Shown here in pieces: positions 10,945 to 20,751 of a stretch of 64,000 nt of DNA. The stretch's first letter is position 1, and every line of letters starts with the position of its first letter. The notes below the pieces were generated by a model. The model was not told the DNA's origin. It worked only from the letters and a program-made list of their open reading frames with translations, and made no database searches. The DNA is from Gerris lacustris (Eukaryota > Arthropoda > Insecta > Hemiptera > Gerridae): contig OX578283.1 of NCBI GenBank assembly GCA_951217055.1, positions 1,550,001 to 1,614,000 of the forward strand. The letters run 5' to 3'. The position numbers were made by a program, and so were the translations under genes.

Positions 10945-11925
10945 ATGGCGACGAGTGAAAACATCAATGTAACTCAGGACAAGGAGATCCTCGAGAAGCA
11001 GATGGAACAATGGAAGAAGATGCGTGCATCTTTAAAAGGTAGAATTACAAGATTGTACAATTATTTTAATTCTAATCAAAATGTAAATTTTAATGACGTG
11101 ACGGCGAGAGTAAAAACATTAGAAGACTGTTGGACACGGGTCTTAAAAGTACAGGATCAAATAGAGCAGTCTTTGGATGATGTCTGTCAGGTTGAAAGTG
11201 AAATGACGTACATAGAAGACATAGAAAATAAATATTACGCTATGATGAGTATTGTTGAACAGTTAAAATTAGAGAGAAAAAAACAAGAAGATCTATTATT
11301 ATCTAATACAGAGTCGATCAAAACTAGATCTAATTCCGGAACAGTAAACACAAATTTAAATTTTAACCCATATAATGAACAAGAATCATTTACAAATTTT
11401 ACGCGCCGCTTAGAAAATTTTATGATTTTACGAGAAGTGCAAGACCCTAAAATTAAAATACATACATTCTTACATTCCTTACCACCTATACTACATCAAA
11501 CCATTTATGAGCTATGCGCTCCAGATAACCCGGCTGAGAAGAACTATCACGACTTAATAGATATGATGAAAGAATATCTCGATCCTCAGCCAAGCGTGTG
11601 GGCCTGTCAAAACAAATTCATCAATAGAACACAACACGAAAATGAAACCACGATAGAATATGCAGCGGAGTTAAAAAAATTAACCGTTGACTGTCAGTTT
11701 TATTGCGATTGTAAAAAACCGGTTACCGAACTGCTGTTAAAAATTCAATTTGTGAGAGGGATACGAGATACTGAGATAAGGCAAAGAGTGCTACAGGAAC
11801 GTAAGAACATGAACTTCAAGGAACTGTTACAACTTGCTTGTTCAGTTGAACAGGCTAAGAAAGACAGCAACCTGATTGCCACAGATAACACGGGAGAAGT
11901 CCATCAAGTAAAAAAAAAACTTTAA
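10945..11925 (+). CDS. Retrotransposon Gag (capsid part)
   Basis: 327 codons from ATG 10945, the first ATG after the LTR, overlapping the primer-binding site. The N-terminal third is charged and helix-prone. The middle (NFNPYNEQESFTNFTRRLEN and on, FLHSLPP, DPQPSVWACQNKF) resembles the capsid region of Ty3/gypsy Gag (UBN2/Retrotrans_gag type). The protein ends at a stop directly after a run of ten A (11910-11919). The zinc-knuckle part of nucleocapsid lies downstream in the pol frame, so capsid and nucleocapsid are separated by a +1 change at the A run. Either a programmed shift or a one-base indel would explain this. Confidence 0.88.
   Translation: MATSENINVTQDKEILEKQMEQWKKMRASLKGRITRLYNYFNSNQNVNFNDVTARVKTLEDCWTRVLKVQDQIEQSLDDVCQVESEMTYIEDIENKYYAMMSIVEQLKLERKKQEDLLLSNTESIKTRSNSGTVNTNLNFNPYNEQESFTNFTRRLENFMILREVQDPKIKIHTFLHSLPPILHQTIYELCAPDNPAEKNYHDLIDMMKEYLDPQPSVWACQNKFINRTQHENETTIEYAAELKKLTVDCQFYCDCKKPVTELLLKIQFVRGIRDTEIRQRVLQERKNMNFKELLQLACSVEQAKKDSNLIATDNTGEVHQVKKKL
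10946..10955 (+). promoter_or_regulatory. Primer-binding site, serine tRNA type
   Basis: TGGCGACGAG is complementary to the CCA-tailed 3' end of animal tRNA-Ser(GCU) as I recall it (ends CTCGTCG plus CCA). The match stops after ten bases. The gag ATG at 10945 overlaps this site. Confidence 0.75.
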
Positions 11926-14900
11926 GAACCCTGCAAGTAGACCGGGCGTTGCTAGTACATCTCCCACCTCACAAAATGAGAAACTTCGCTCCAATTTTGA
12001 AAGACTGCGAGGTAAATGCTATCGTTGTGGCAGCAACTCGCATAGAGCAGCAGAATGTGAGTTCATTAATGAAATTTGTAGATTCTGTACTAGAAAAGGA
12101 CACTTAGCTAAAGTTTGTTGCAGGAAGGGACTCATAAAACAAACAGAAAACAAACAGCGTGTGGATCTGGTAGAACGTATAGAGGATGCCTACGAAGATA
12201 ATCCACCTGAAATAAATTTGATTGCAGGAAACCGCACTGAAAAATTTATGATAATAGCGAAAATTGAAGGACGGGAACTAAAGATGGAGTTGGACACAGG
12301 TGCTTCGTTAAGCACCATATCATATGCGGATTTTAAAAAACTGGACCTACAAAACAAAATGTATAAGACCAAAATTGAACTGAGTACCTACACAGGTGAA
12401 ATTATTAAACCTAAAGGAATGATATTTGTCAAGTGTTTCGCGAACGGAGTAGAATTTCACGGAAAATTAATAATTATTGATAAAGCAGTAGACCCTATTT
12501 TCGGAAGGGACTGGTTAAATGAAGTTAAGTTTAACATTGGAGATCTGAAATCATTACAAATAAAAGAAATGCAGCCAAAGAAATTGGATGAACTATTAAA
12601 CAACTATAAAGATATATTTCGGACTAATATTGGGGTTATACCAAATTTTAAAGCAAAATACCAGCTTGCAGATAACGCAAGACCAATATTCCACAAGGCC
12701 AGGGCAGTACCGTTCGCACTAAAAAGTAAAATAGAAGCGGAACTCAACCGTCTAGAAAAAAACGGAATCATTTCAAAAGTAGAGTGCAGCGAATGGGGTA
12801 CACCAGTTGTTCCTGTGGTTAAACCGAACGGAGATGTCAGAATTTGTGCTGATTTCAAGGTAACAGTAACAAAGCTGATTAAGAACGATGTGTTTCCTAT
12901 CCCGAGGATTGAAGACATATTTGCAAAGATGACAGGAGGAAAATTATTCTGCACACTTGATGTCAGTAATGCCTACCTACACATGCTGGTAGATGATGAA
13001 AGTGCTGCAATGCAAACGTTAAGCACTCATAAAGGAACTTACAGGGTCAACCGGTTAATGTTTGGAATAAAGGTAGCTCCATCGATATGGAATCGATTTA
13101 TGGATCAGCTGTTACAAGGACTTGACGGAGTTGCATACTTTTTTGACGACATTATTGTACAAGCACAAAGTGAACCAATGTTGCTTCAGCGCTTAACATC
13201 CGTGTTTAAAAGATTAAGAGACAATAACCTACGACTCAACAGAGACAAGTGCAAGTTTCTAAGAAGGAAAATTGAATATTTAGGACACATTGTTGACGAA
13301 AACGGACTTCACAAATCACCTGACAAAATTAAAGCGATTAAGGAAGCAAGACCCCCAACAAATATTAACGAACTAAGAACATTTCTGGGTCTGGCAAATT
13401 ATTATATTAAATTTGTACCTCATTTGGCAACAATTTTACAGCCTATCACAAAATTTTTACGCAAAGGAGCAAGCTTTATTTGGACAAAAGAAAGTCAAAA
13501 CTGTTTTGATTTAGTTAAAAAGGAACTGACATGTGATAAGACTTTAATACATTACAACCCAGAATTAGAACTTGTTTTAGCTACGGATGCGTCCCCATTC
13601 GGGTTAGGTGCCGTATTGAGTCACAGATTTAAGGATGGATCGGAGCGGCCCATTGCTTTTGCGTCACGATCTTTGACAAGAAGTGAGGCCAACTACAGTC
13701 AGATAGACAAAGAAGCAACTGCAATCAACTGGGGGCTAAAAAAGTTTTTCCAGTACTGCTATGGACGGAAGTTTATTTTAATCACGGACCATAAACCGCT
13801 ATTATCAATATTCAATCCAGAAACAACATTACCAACCATATCAGCGACCCGAATATTTAATTACGCTCACTTTTTGGCAGGTTTTGACTATAAAATTGAA
13901 TTCAGAGACTCAAAGGCGAATGCTAATGCTGATTTTTTATCAAGATTCCCGGTAGAGGAGCCAATGTCAGTTCACATGAAGGATGACAGTGAATGGTATC
14001 AACTTAATCAGCTGGAAATAATGCCGGTGAACCCACAACGAATTGCGAAGGCTACAGAGCAGGACCACGAGTTGAAGGAAATCTTGAACAGGTTAGAGAA
14101 AGGCGAAACTATGAAAGAACTTGGATTCAAAGACAACGAAGTTACGCTACAGGACGGCTGTTTATTTAAAGGACATCGAGTAATTATACCAAGCACCTTA
14201 CAAAATGAAGTATTAAAAGAATTACACATTGGACATTTAGGCTTAGATAAAATGAAGAAATTAGCAAGAATCCATTGTTTTTGGAAAAATCTAGATAGAG
14301 ACTTATCGGAATTAGTGAAGCAGTGCAGATCATGTAATTTAAAGAGAAACGAACCAAAGAAAGAAGAAGATCATCCGTGGAAACCAACTGAAAAACCATG
14401 GCAGCGGATTCATATCGATTTCGCTGAACCAAGTAAGGGATCGTTTATTTTTATTCTTGTAGACTCATTTTCAAGATGGGTAGAGGCAATCCCAACCAAG
14501 AATGCCTCGTCCAGTTGGTGCATAAGAACGCTAAGGAAACTGTTTGCCACTTTTGGATTGCCGATTACTTTAGTGTCCGATAATGGACCCCAATTTGTTT
14601 CCAAGGAATTTTGTCATTTTTTGGAGCTTAACGGGATAATTCACCGAACAATTGCACCATACAAACCGAAATCTAATGGACTGGCCGAAAGGAACGTCCA
14701 AACCATAAAGAAGCAAATTAAAGCTATGTGTGAGGAAGGAGGGGACTTGGAACTGAAACTAGCTAGACTATTGATGCAGCTGAGAAACGCGACCAATGTA
14801 TCGGGCCAATCAGCTTATCAGAACATGTTTGGAAGGAAGGTGCGTACTCGATTAGACCTCATGCATAATGAAGTGCATCCAAGTAATACACTAGATAACA

Positions 14901-14953
14901 AGGTACCTAGAAGATATTTAAAAATTGGTGATAATATAATGATTGATATATAA
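11912..14953 (+). CDS. Retrotransposon nucleocapsid-Pol (protease, RT, RNase H, integrase)
   Basis: Open in one frame from 11912; the first ATG is at 12161. Two CCHC zinc knuckles at 12017-12058 and 12077-12118. Protease DTGA at 12293-12304. RT about 12740-13290, with the catalytic box read as FFDD (13139-13150) instead of the usual YxDD. RNase H begins near DASPFGLGAVLS (about 13590). Integrase has an HHCC finger (about 14220-14340) and catalytic D (14417), D (14579) and E (14687), the last two separated by 35 residues. The reading frame stops at 14953, inside the remnant of the 3' LTR, right after KIGDNIMIDI. The integrase C-terminal domain is therefore absent. No internal stops, so the insertion is fairly young, but the element cannot be complete. 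Confidence 0.92.
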   Translation, partial: KKNFKNPASRPGVASTSPTSQNEKLRSNFERLRGKCYRCGSNSHRAAECEFINEICRFCTRKGHLAKVCCRKGLIKQTENKQRVDLVERIEDAYEDNPPEINLIAGNRTEKFMIIAKIEGRELKMELDTGASLSTISYADFKKLDLQNKMYKTKIELSTYTGEIIKPKGMIFVKCFANGVEFHGKLIIIDKAVDPIFGRDWLNEVKFNIGDLKSLQIKEMQPKKLDELLNNYKDIFRTNIGVIPNFKAKYQLADNARPIFHKARAVPFALKSKIEAELNRLEKNGIISKVECSEWGTPVVPVVKPNGDVRICADFKVTVTKLIKNDVFPIPRIEDIFAKMTGGKLFCTLDVSNAYLHMLVDDESAAMQTLSTHKGTYRVNRLMFGIKVAPSIWNRFMDQLLQGLDGVAYFFDDIIVQAQSEPMLLQRLTSVFKRLRDNNLRLNRDKCKFLRRKIEYLGHIVDENGLHKSPDKIKAIKEARPPTNINELRTFLGLANYYIKFVPHLATILQPITKFLRKGASFIWTKESQNCFDLVKKELTCDKTLIHYNPELELVLATDASPFGLGAVLSHRFKDGSERPIAFASRSLTRSEANYSQIDKEATAINWGLKKFFQYCYGRKFILITDHKPLLSIFNPETTLPTISATRIFNYAHFLAGFDYKIEFRDSKANANADFLSRFPVEEPMSVHMKDDSEWYQLNQLEIMPVNPQRIAKATEQDHELKEILNRLEKGETMKELGFKDNEVTLQDGCLFKGHRVIIPSTLQNEVLKELHIGHLGLDKMKKLARIHCFWKNLDRDLSELVKQCRSCNLKRNEPKKEEDHPWKPTEKPWQRIHIDFAEPSKGSFIFILVDSFSRWVEAIPTKNASSSWCIRTLRKLFATFGLPITLVSDNGPQFVSKEFCHFLELNGIIHRTIAPYKPKSNGLAERNVQTIKKQIKAMCEEGGDLELKLARLLMQLRNATNVSGQSAYQNMFGRKVRTRLDLMHNEVHPSNTLDNKVPRRYLKIGDNIMIDI

Positions 14954-14974
14954 TTGCGTACAATTAATATATCA
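14947..14974 (+). repeat. 3' LTR remnant (28 bp)
   Basis: Identical to the last 28 bp of the 5' LTR and followed by the TTAAT duplication. The junction with pol lies in a TATATA stretch shared by both sides, suggesting a microhomology deletion. Confidence 0.88.
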
Positions 14975-15052
14975 TTAATTGTTATAATGCTATATAAACT
15001 TGAGAGAAGCTAGAAAATAATGTTAACTTAAAATTCAAGGAAACATGAGAAA

Positions 15053-15355
15053 ATTGTTTTTTTCTGTGGTCGGCTATGTGAAATAGTAACTTTAGAGCCT
15101 AAAAAAACAAAGCTATAATCCATTTTTTCATTACGTGGACTTAAAAAATCTTTTCATTACTCCTAAGTCCAAAGCTATATTGAAAATAGTATATTATGTT
15201 ACTAGGCTGTGAAGTGATTTTTTTCTTTACCGCGGCAATTACATTTACTGTCGAGCGAAGCCAGACAGTAAATGTAATATTGCTAAGGTAAAGAAAAAAC
15301 ACTTCACAGTCGCGTAGCATACGCTATTTTTTCCGTGGTAGCAGACAATGAAAAA
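15053..15355 (+). repeat. Dispersed repeat H, copy 1
   Basis: The block with GAAATAGTAACTTTAGAGCC and CATTACGTGGACTTAAAAAA recurs at 63848-64000. The right half is a large imperfect hairpin (15207-15309). Confidence 0.8.
15207..15309. repeat. Imperfect hairpin with GAGCGAAGC loop
   Basis: CTGTGAAGTG ... TTTCTTTACC ... ACATTTACTGTC pairs with GACAGTAAATGT ... GGTAAAGAAA ... CACTTCACAG around the loop GAGCGAAGCCA. Confidence 0.85.
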
Positions 15356-15504
15356 ACATTAAATATTAATCACTAATCAATATATAATAATAACAAATAT
15401 TAGTACATACTTAAGATTTAAAAAAAAAAGAAACCTTAAAAAGAGGTTACACTATAAGAAAAGATAAATAAAACGCATTGACATCTAGCGGATTTTAATT
15501 TTTT

Positions 15505-15900
15505 TTTTTCCAGTACTTTACTACTATAGGGAAACTCATGGCAGACAAAATAGACAAAACCGGACTAGACATAAGACAATACACAAACAAAATACAACGC
15601 GTGAGCTTGGACATACCTCATATAACAGAGAAAGAGGTGGCTAAAGCAGTGTCGGAACTAAGAGGAGGTTCTGGACCAGGACATGACAATATTACAGTAC
15701 AGATGATTAAAACAAACTTAGAACACTTGCTAAAACCATTGACTTACCTGATAAGACTTAGCCTCACACACGGACAGTTCCCTGACATCATGAAGACTGC
15801 ACTTATAACTCCCATTTACAAAGCAGGTGACAGACAACTACCAGCTAATTACAAACCGATATCTATGATTTCAAACGTAGCTAAGATTTATGAAAAATAG
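15505..15900 (+). pseudogene. LINE reverse transcriptase, N-terminal fragment
   Basis: Reads on from a T-rich junction as YFTTIGKLMADKID, then the RT N-terminal block with GGSGPGHDNITVQMIK, ALITPIYKAGD and NYKPISMISNVAKIYEK, and stops at TAG 15898-15900. The upstream endonuclease expected in a complete element is not present. The reading continues one base out of frame in the next entry, so one base was lost near 15898. Nearest groups by motif are CR1/L2/Jockey-like elements; I cannot decide among them. Confidence 0.85.
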
Positions 15901-17159
15901 TTAGACACCACCTTGTCGATTATCTAGAGAAATATAGTTTGGTCTTTAATTGCCAGTTTGGATTCAGGAAAGATAAATCAACCGATGACGCCATAGTTCA
16001 ACTACACGACTTTCTGATTAACAAACTTGACAACAGCAAAAAACCAATCGTAATATTTCTAGACTTAGCCAAAGCATTTGATTCAGTGAACCATAGTAAA
16101 CTTATTGACAAACTAAAGAACATCGGACTGACAGGTAAACTTCTCTCTTGGATGTCCAGCTACTTAAAACTAAGACCGTCATCAGTGCGACTAAATAACA
16201 TTATCAGTAAACAGTTCTCATCAGACTACTCAATACCACAAGGAACAACATTAGGACCGGTATTGTTTAATATTTTCATTAATGATTTATATAATATTCC
16301 ACTGACAGGACAGATCATTGGATTTGCTGATGATACGGCTCTGCTTTGTGCGGCGGACGGGTGGCAGGAGGTATGTAACAATGCTGAAAAAGACTTAAAA
16401 AACATTAAAAATTGGTTAGATGAGAACGACCTGACTTTAAACATTAAGAAAACGACGTACCTATCCTTCTCACTTAACGCCGCTGGACAACCGACCTCGG
16501 ACCGAATAAAAATACACAATAGACTCTGCCAGCAATTCTACCCTCTCCAGTGTAGCTGCCCTGACGTACTAAAATCTGCATATACTAAATACTTAGGGAT
16601 AATAATAGACAACCATCTTACCTGGAAACAACATATTGACAACTTAGTAAATAAACTTAAGAAGCAACGATATATTTTCCTAAGACTAAGACGATACATG
16701 ACCGAGACAGACTTGAGAATGCTGTACTTTGGACTTACTGACTCTATCATAAGATACGGACTAATAGCATGGGGATCTGCCACTGACACAGCCAAAACAT
16801 CAGCGATTATCCAACAAAAAGCAATACTTAGAACCATAACAAACAAATCTAGAACAGAACACTCACAGCCACTTTTTAAACAGATAAAGGTAATGAACAT
16901 TAACCAATTATATGAATATCTTTGCCTGACAAGACTGCACAGAAGCAAGCATAAGCTAGAGAGGGTAGAACACACCCAACATACTAGACAGCAAACTAGA
17001 CAACTATATAGAATACCTTTCTGCCGGTCTTCTGCTGCACAGAGACACTGGTGTTATCAAGCAGCCAACTGCTACAACAGACTAACCCCTTCATTACAGA
17101 ATGACTTCGACAAACCTACTTTTGCTACATTACTCAAAACAAAACTGTTCTCTCAATAG
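15900..17159 (+). pseudogene. LINE reverse transcriptase, C-terminal fragment
   Basis: The frame opens at 15900 (VRHHLVDYLEKYSLVF) and runs to TAG 17157-17159. RT motifs in order: FGFRKDKSTDDA, IFLDLAKAFDSVNH, IPQGTTLGPVLFNIFIND, catalytic FADD (16323-16334), NIKKTTYLSF and KYLGIIIDNHLTW. After the RT come the LRRYM and YGLIAWGSA blocks found at the C-terminus of many insect non-LTR elements. No RNase H or C-terminal zinc finger is seen. With only one frameshift this copy is moderately young. Confidence 0.88.
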
Positions 17160-17722
17160 CAAAACCAAAAAACAACCAATCTTAAACAACCACTCAAGCA
17201 TTACCTAACTCTCCACATGGCCTCAAGCTTTTCATTTAATTCTTAATTAATTGTCTTCTTTAAAAATATCTATAAATAGTCCTCTCATTTACAATCCTAT
17301 ATATTTCTGTTATTATATTTTAATTTTATCTTATTGTATTCATATATTATTATTTTATTTTATTTTATTTTTCTTTTTTTTATTATTTTTATTATTTTTA
17401 TTTATTATTTTAATTTTTTTTTTTTTATTTATTTTTTTTTTATTATTATTCCTAAAGAAGAAAAAAAAATTATTGATTATTTTTTTACTACTTGTATGAC
17501 GTGATGTATTATACATAAACTAAGAACAGGAGGAGACTCTCACCACAGCTCAGGGCTTACCCTCTAGTGGTGGGAAGAATAAACACGTTGATATGTATCT
17601 CTTTTTTTGTATGATATTATAATAAAATTCTTAAAAAAAAAAAAATTGTACTAAGAAGCTATCTACAAAGATTGCAGCGCTAAAACAGAAGTTTTGATAA
17701 CTACCAGCAGGGAAGAAACAAT

Positions 17723-17748
17723 TTTTTAACGTCCTAGGACGTAAAAAT
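17723..17748. repeat. Palindrome centred on ACGTCCTAGGACGT
   Basis: TTTTTAACGTCCTAGGACGT followed by AAAAA is almost fully palindromic. A related TTTTACGTCCTAGG occurs at the right edge of the window, within repeat H copy 2. Confidence 0.75.
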
Positions 17749-17829
17749 TATTAAATGATGATTAACATTTTTAAAAAATTTGAGTATCAGAATTATTATG
17801 ATTTTGACAGTGTTCAAGTGTTGTTCAAA

Positions 17830-18893
17830 CCACTTGGACCAAGTCTACTTGGATCGTGTAAACCCTGCTTCAAAAGTTGCACAACCACTTGGACCAAGTC
17901 TACTTGGATCGTGTAAACCCTGCTTCAAAAGTTGCACAACCACTTGGACCAAGTCTACTTTGATCGTGTAAACCCTGCTTCAAAAGTTGCACAACCACTT
18001 GGACCAAGTCTACTTGGATCGTGTAAACCCTGCTTCAAAAGTTGCACAACCACTTGGACCAAGTCTACTTTGATCGTGTAAACCCTGCTTCAAAAGTTGC
18101 ACAACCACTTGGACCAAGTCTACTTGGATCGTGTAAACCCTGCTTCAAAAGTTGCACAACCACTTGGACCAAGTCTACTTGGATCGTGTAAACCCTGCTT
18201 CAAAAGTTGCACAACCACTTGGACCAAGTCTACTTGGATCGTGTAAACCCTGCTTCAAAAGTTGCACAACCACTTGGACCAAGTCTACTTGGATCGTGTA
18301 AACCCTGCTTCAAAAGTTGCACAACCACTTGGACCAAGTCTACTTTGATCGTGTAAACCCTGCTTCAAAAGTTGCACAACCACTTGGACCAAGTCTACTT
18401 GGATCGTGTAAACCCTGCTTCAAAAGTTGCACAACCACTTGGACCAAGTCTACTTGGATCGTGTAAACCCTGCTTCAAAAGTTGCACAACCACTTGGACC
18501 AAGTCTACTTGGATCGTGTAAACCCTGCTTCAAAAGTTGCACAACCACTTGGACCAAGTCTACTTTGATCGTGTAAACCCTGCTTCAAAAGTTGCACAAC
18601 CACTTGGACCAAGTGAATTTGATCGTGTAAACCCTGCTTCAAAAGTTGCACAACCACTTGGACCAAGTTAATTTGATCAAAGTGACTTTGTCCAAGTCCA
18701 CTTGGATCGTGTAAACCCTGCTTCAAAAGTTGCAGAACCACTTGGACCAAGTGAATTTGATCAAAGTGACTTTGTCCAAGTCTACTTGGATCGTGTAAAC
18801 CCTGCTTCAAAAGTTGCACAACCACTTGGACCAAGTGAATTTGATCAAAGTGACATTGTCCAAGTCCACTTGGATCGTGTAAACCCAGCTTTA
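17830..18893 (+). repeat. 55-bp / 84-bp satellite array
   Basis: Fourteen 55-bp units run from 17841 to 18610 with almost no divergence. The main variable position is TACTTGGATC versus TACTTTGATC, in the order GGTGTGGGGTGGGT. A 54-bp unit follows, then 84-bp units (18665-18748, 18749-18832 and a partial one) carrying an extra block with TTTGATCAAAGTGACTTTGT. Units contain the palindrome ACTTGGACCAAGT. The array ends 50 bp from the exon 2 donor. Apparent ORFs across it are repeat artefacts. Diverged relatives lie at 52555-52680 and 52900-53010. Confidence 0.95.
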
Positions 18894-18942
18894 GTCAATA
18901 TCAAATAAAAATAAAAGTAAAAACAATGAATAGCGAACTGAC

Positions 18943-19150
18943 TTGAAAGGATGGCCGTCTGAGGTCTTCTGAACGGCTTGCATGACATTCTTGTATATCC
19001 TGAATGAGACGGTAGCGAAGAGGGTGAAGAGACATAGATAAGAGACGACACTGATAAGGGAGCAGTAGACCAGCGACAGAAGACATGCTAGAGTCACACC
19101 GAATACTACACCGCTCTTCTTTACATCACGCCAGTATACCAGCGATTCCA
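18943..19150 (-). CDS. Rtnl1: Reticulon-like exon 2 (first hydrophobic hairpin)
   Basis: Acceptor TTGTTACAG at 19151-19159; donor GTCAGT at 18942-18937. Two bases complete a valine codon from exon 1, then 68 codons, then two bases of lysine. It begins [13 protein letters not shown], the invariant entrance to the reticulon homology domain, continues through a hydrophobic stretch (residues about 33-69 of the protein) and ends [19 protein letters not shown], a strongly conserved family block. The satellite array sits directly on the intron side of the donor. The N-terminus depends on which first exon is spliced here. Confidence 0.96.
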
Positions 19151-19339
19151 CTGTAACAATAAACAAAACAACGTTATAATTACAACAACAATAGATACAA
19201 TATTAGTTATAAACAAATTTCAAAAAGGTATTGTCTGTAGATATAAATATAAGTAGATATTCATTAATATATGCAGGTGTGTTCCAACCAAGTAGGGACC
19301 TGTCCACAGGATCGTCACAGGCATGCGCAATGAATAAAA

Positions 19340-19665
19340 GCTGTTCCTAGTTCCAACCCGACCAAGATGTTAAATAAAGGGGATGGAGGGTTGTGCAAAA
19401 AAGTGACCCCATGAAGATATTATAAAATAGAAGCTCCAATGGGACAAATTACCATCCTCTTGGTTATAGGTTACCAAGAATTTGTTTATAGTTTCAGGTT
19501 ATAACCTATTAAAGAAGGTAATTTATCCCAGTTCAAAGGTTGTGGAGCATGCGCAGTATGATTTTTCTCTTTAATTCTCTTACCTCCATGGGGTCACTTT
19601 TTTGCCTTAAACCCCTTCTTAACATTCCATCCTCTTTATATAACATCCTTGAACCCGACTTGGGA
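19340..19665. mobile_element. Foldback element
   Basis: Inner arms GCAAAAAAGTGACCCCATG (19395-19413) and its exact complement (19587-19605). Pairing continues imperfectly outwards (AAGATGTTA.ATAAAG.GGATGG with its complement). Contains a GCATGCGC motif at 19548-19555. Non-coding. Confidence 0.75.
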
Positions 19666-19754
19666 GGTTTCGTACCGTCACTGTTCAAACCTCAACCTAC
19701 GCATGTGTATTGGTTGCGAATCGTCGATGTTTATCGCACAGTCCAAACGATACT

Positions 19755-19960
19755 CGGTACTTCTTTAGATTGTTACTCCCCTTATTAAGAGAAAATTCTA
19801 AATATAGAAGAATTTTCCTTACACCTTCATTTGATTGTTAGTCCCCTTATTAAATCAGAAGTGTGATATTCCTTTGTCCCAAAGTACCTACATTGGACTA
19901 AGCATCCTTTTGTCTTAATCATAGTCATTTATATTCTAAAAAAAACACATAGTCGAGTAA
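19755..19960 (+). repeat. MITE-like repeat K, copy 1
   Basis: Contains CTTCTTTAGATTGTTACTCC followed by CCTTATTA, repeated in modified form at 19836, with a block matching 41667-41905 in reverse order. Confidence 0.65.
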
Positions 19961-20189
19961 CAATCTATAAAAATTATCAGATTCTCAGCCATAACCGAGA
20001 ACCAGTTTGTACGCCATGCGCATAGTAATGTCAATTGTCACATATGTCAACAAGAAGGTTCCCTATAGGTTTTCTTAATTCCATAAATGTTAAATGTTTT
20101 TAATACGGTTTGGAAGTTAATACGGGTTGGAGTCATAAACTCGAGCCCTTAACAAGACGATGAGTAACTGTACAAATTAATAAAGCCTC

Positions 20190-20378
20190 GTCCAGACTGC
20201 CGAACTGAACAGAGGAAAAGAGCATTGGTCTCTGCGCATGTCCAATGTCCAGTCTAAAGTGCGCATGTCCAATGTCCAGTCTAAAGTGCGCCTGCGCATC
20301 TCAGACTGGGCATGCGCAGAGACCAATGCTCTGCTCGATTCCTGCGTTCGGTTCTGGTTCGGCTTCGGCAGTCTGGAC
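20190..20378. mobile_element. Foldback MITE with internal 27-bp duplication
   Basis: Outer arms GTCCAGACTGCCGAA (20190-20204) and complement (20364-20378). Inner 21-bp arms 20220-20240 and 20311-20331, both perfect. Two tandem 27-bp copies (20233-20259, 20260-20286) lie between. Rich in TGCGCATG motifs. No clear target duplication. Confidence 0.8.
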
Positions 20379-20526
20379 CTCTACAGGCACAGGCTTTACA
20401 ATGGACAAAGCTGGGTATGTTACGTCCAGAGTGCACGCTGGGATACTACTAAACATCTGGGCATAAAACCTGTCCTAAACAATGCCCGAAAAATCCATGA
20501 GACTATGTAAAAAAAAAAAAAAAAAA
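20379..20526 (+). other. Possible retroposed tail ending in poly(A)
   Basis: A GC-richer stretch open on the + strand ends at a stop (20508-20510) and runs straight into about 17 A. It looks like the 3' end of a retroposed RNA, but I do not recognise the sequence. Confidence 0.3.
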
Positions 20527-20700
20527 TACAAATAAGAGGGTAGTAACAAATTGAAAATGTCTGGTTTATAAATAAACAAATACTAATTAGAATTAGGATA
20601 AACTGTTGTCAAATTTTCAGAAATTACGTGGTTATAGTTGCCCAGAAAAAGCTCTGGACAATGTATGAATCATTGTACGATCCAGTATATTCCACTAATA

Positions 20701-20701
<1 letters not shown>

Positions 20702-20748
<47 letters not shown>
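20702..20748. repeat. (TA)n microsatellite
   Basis: About 23 TA dinucleotides. Confidence 0.95.

Positions 20749-20751
<3 letters not shown>

Larger units (their letters stand above)
10821..14974 (+). mobile_element. Mag-like Ty3/gypsy LTR retrotransposon, 3'-deleted
   Basis: TTAAT target duplications lie at 10816-10820 and 14975-14979. The 5' LTR is 10821-10944, followed by a primer-binding site, gag, and pol with the order protease, reverse transcriptase, RNase H, integrase. Only the last 28 bp of the 3' LTR remain, fused directly to pol, so the integrase C-terminus, polypurine tract and most of the 3' LTR are missing. Very short LTRs and a serine-tRNA-type primer site suggest the Mag lineage. 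It lies antisense in reticulon intron 2. Confidence 0.92.
15505..17645 (+). mobile_element. 5'-truncated non-LTR retrotransposon (LINE) with poly(A)
   Basis: Starts inside the RT region (the endonuclease is missing), carries an RT ORF broken by one frameshift, a 3' UTR of about 470 bp, an AATAAA at about 17620 and a 13-A tail at 17633-17645. 5' truncation and poly(A) are the usual marks of target-primed reverse transcription. No convincing target duplication was found. Confidence 0.88.

Noticed and set aside
17841..18893. Regularly spaced repeats resembling a CRISPR array
   Set aside because: Units are contiguous 55-bp copies without variable spacers, and the context is a eukaryotic intron. 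It is a satellite.
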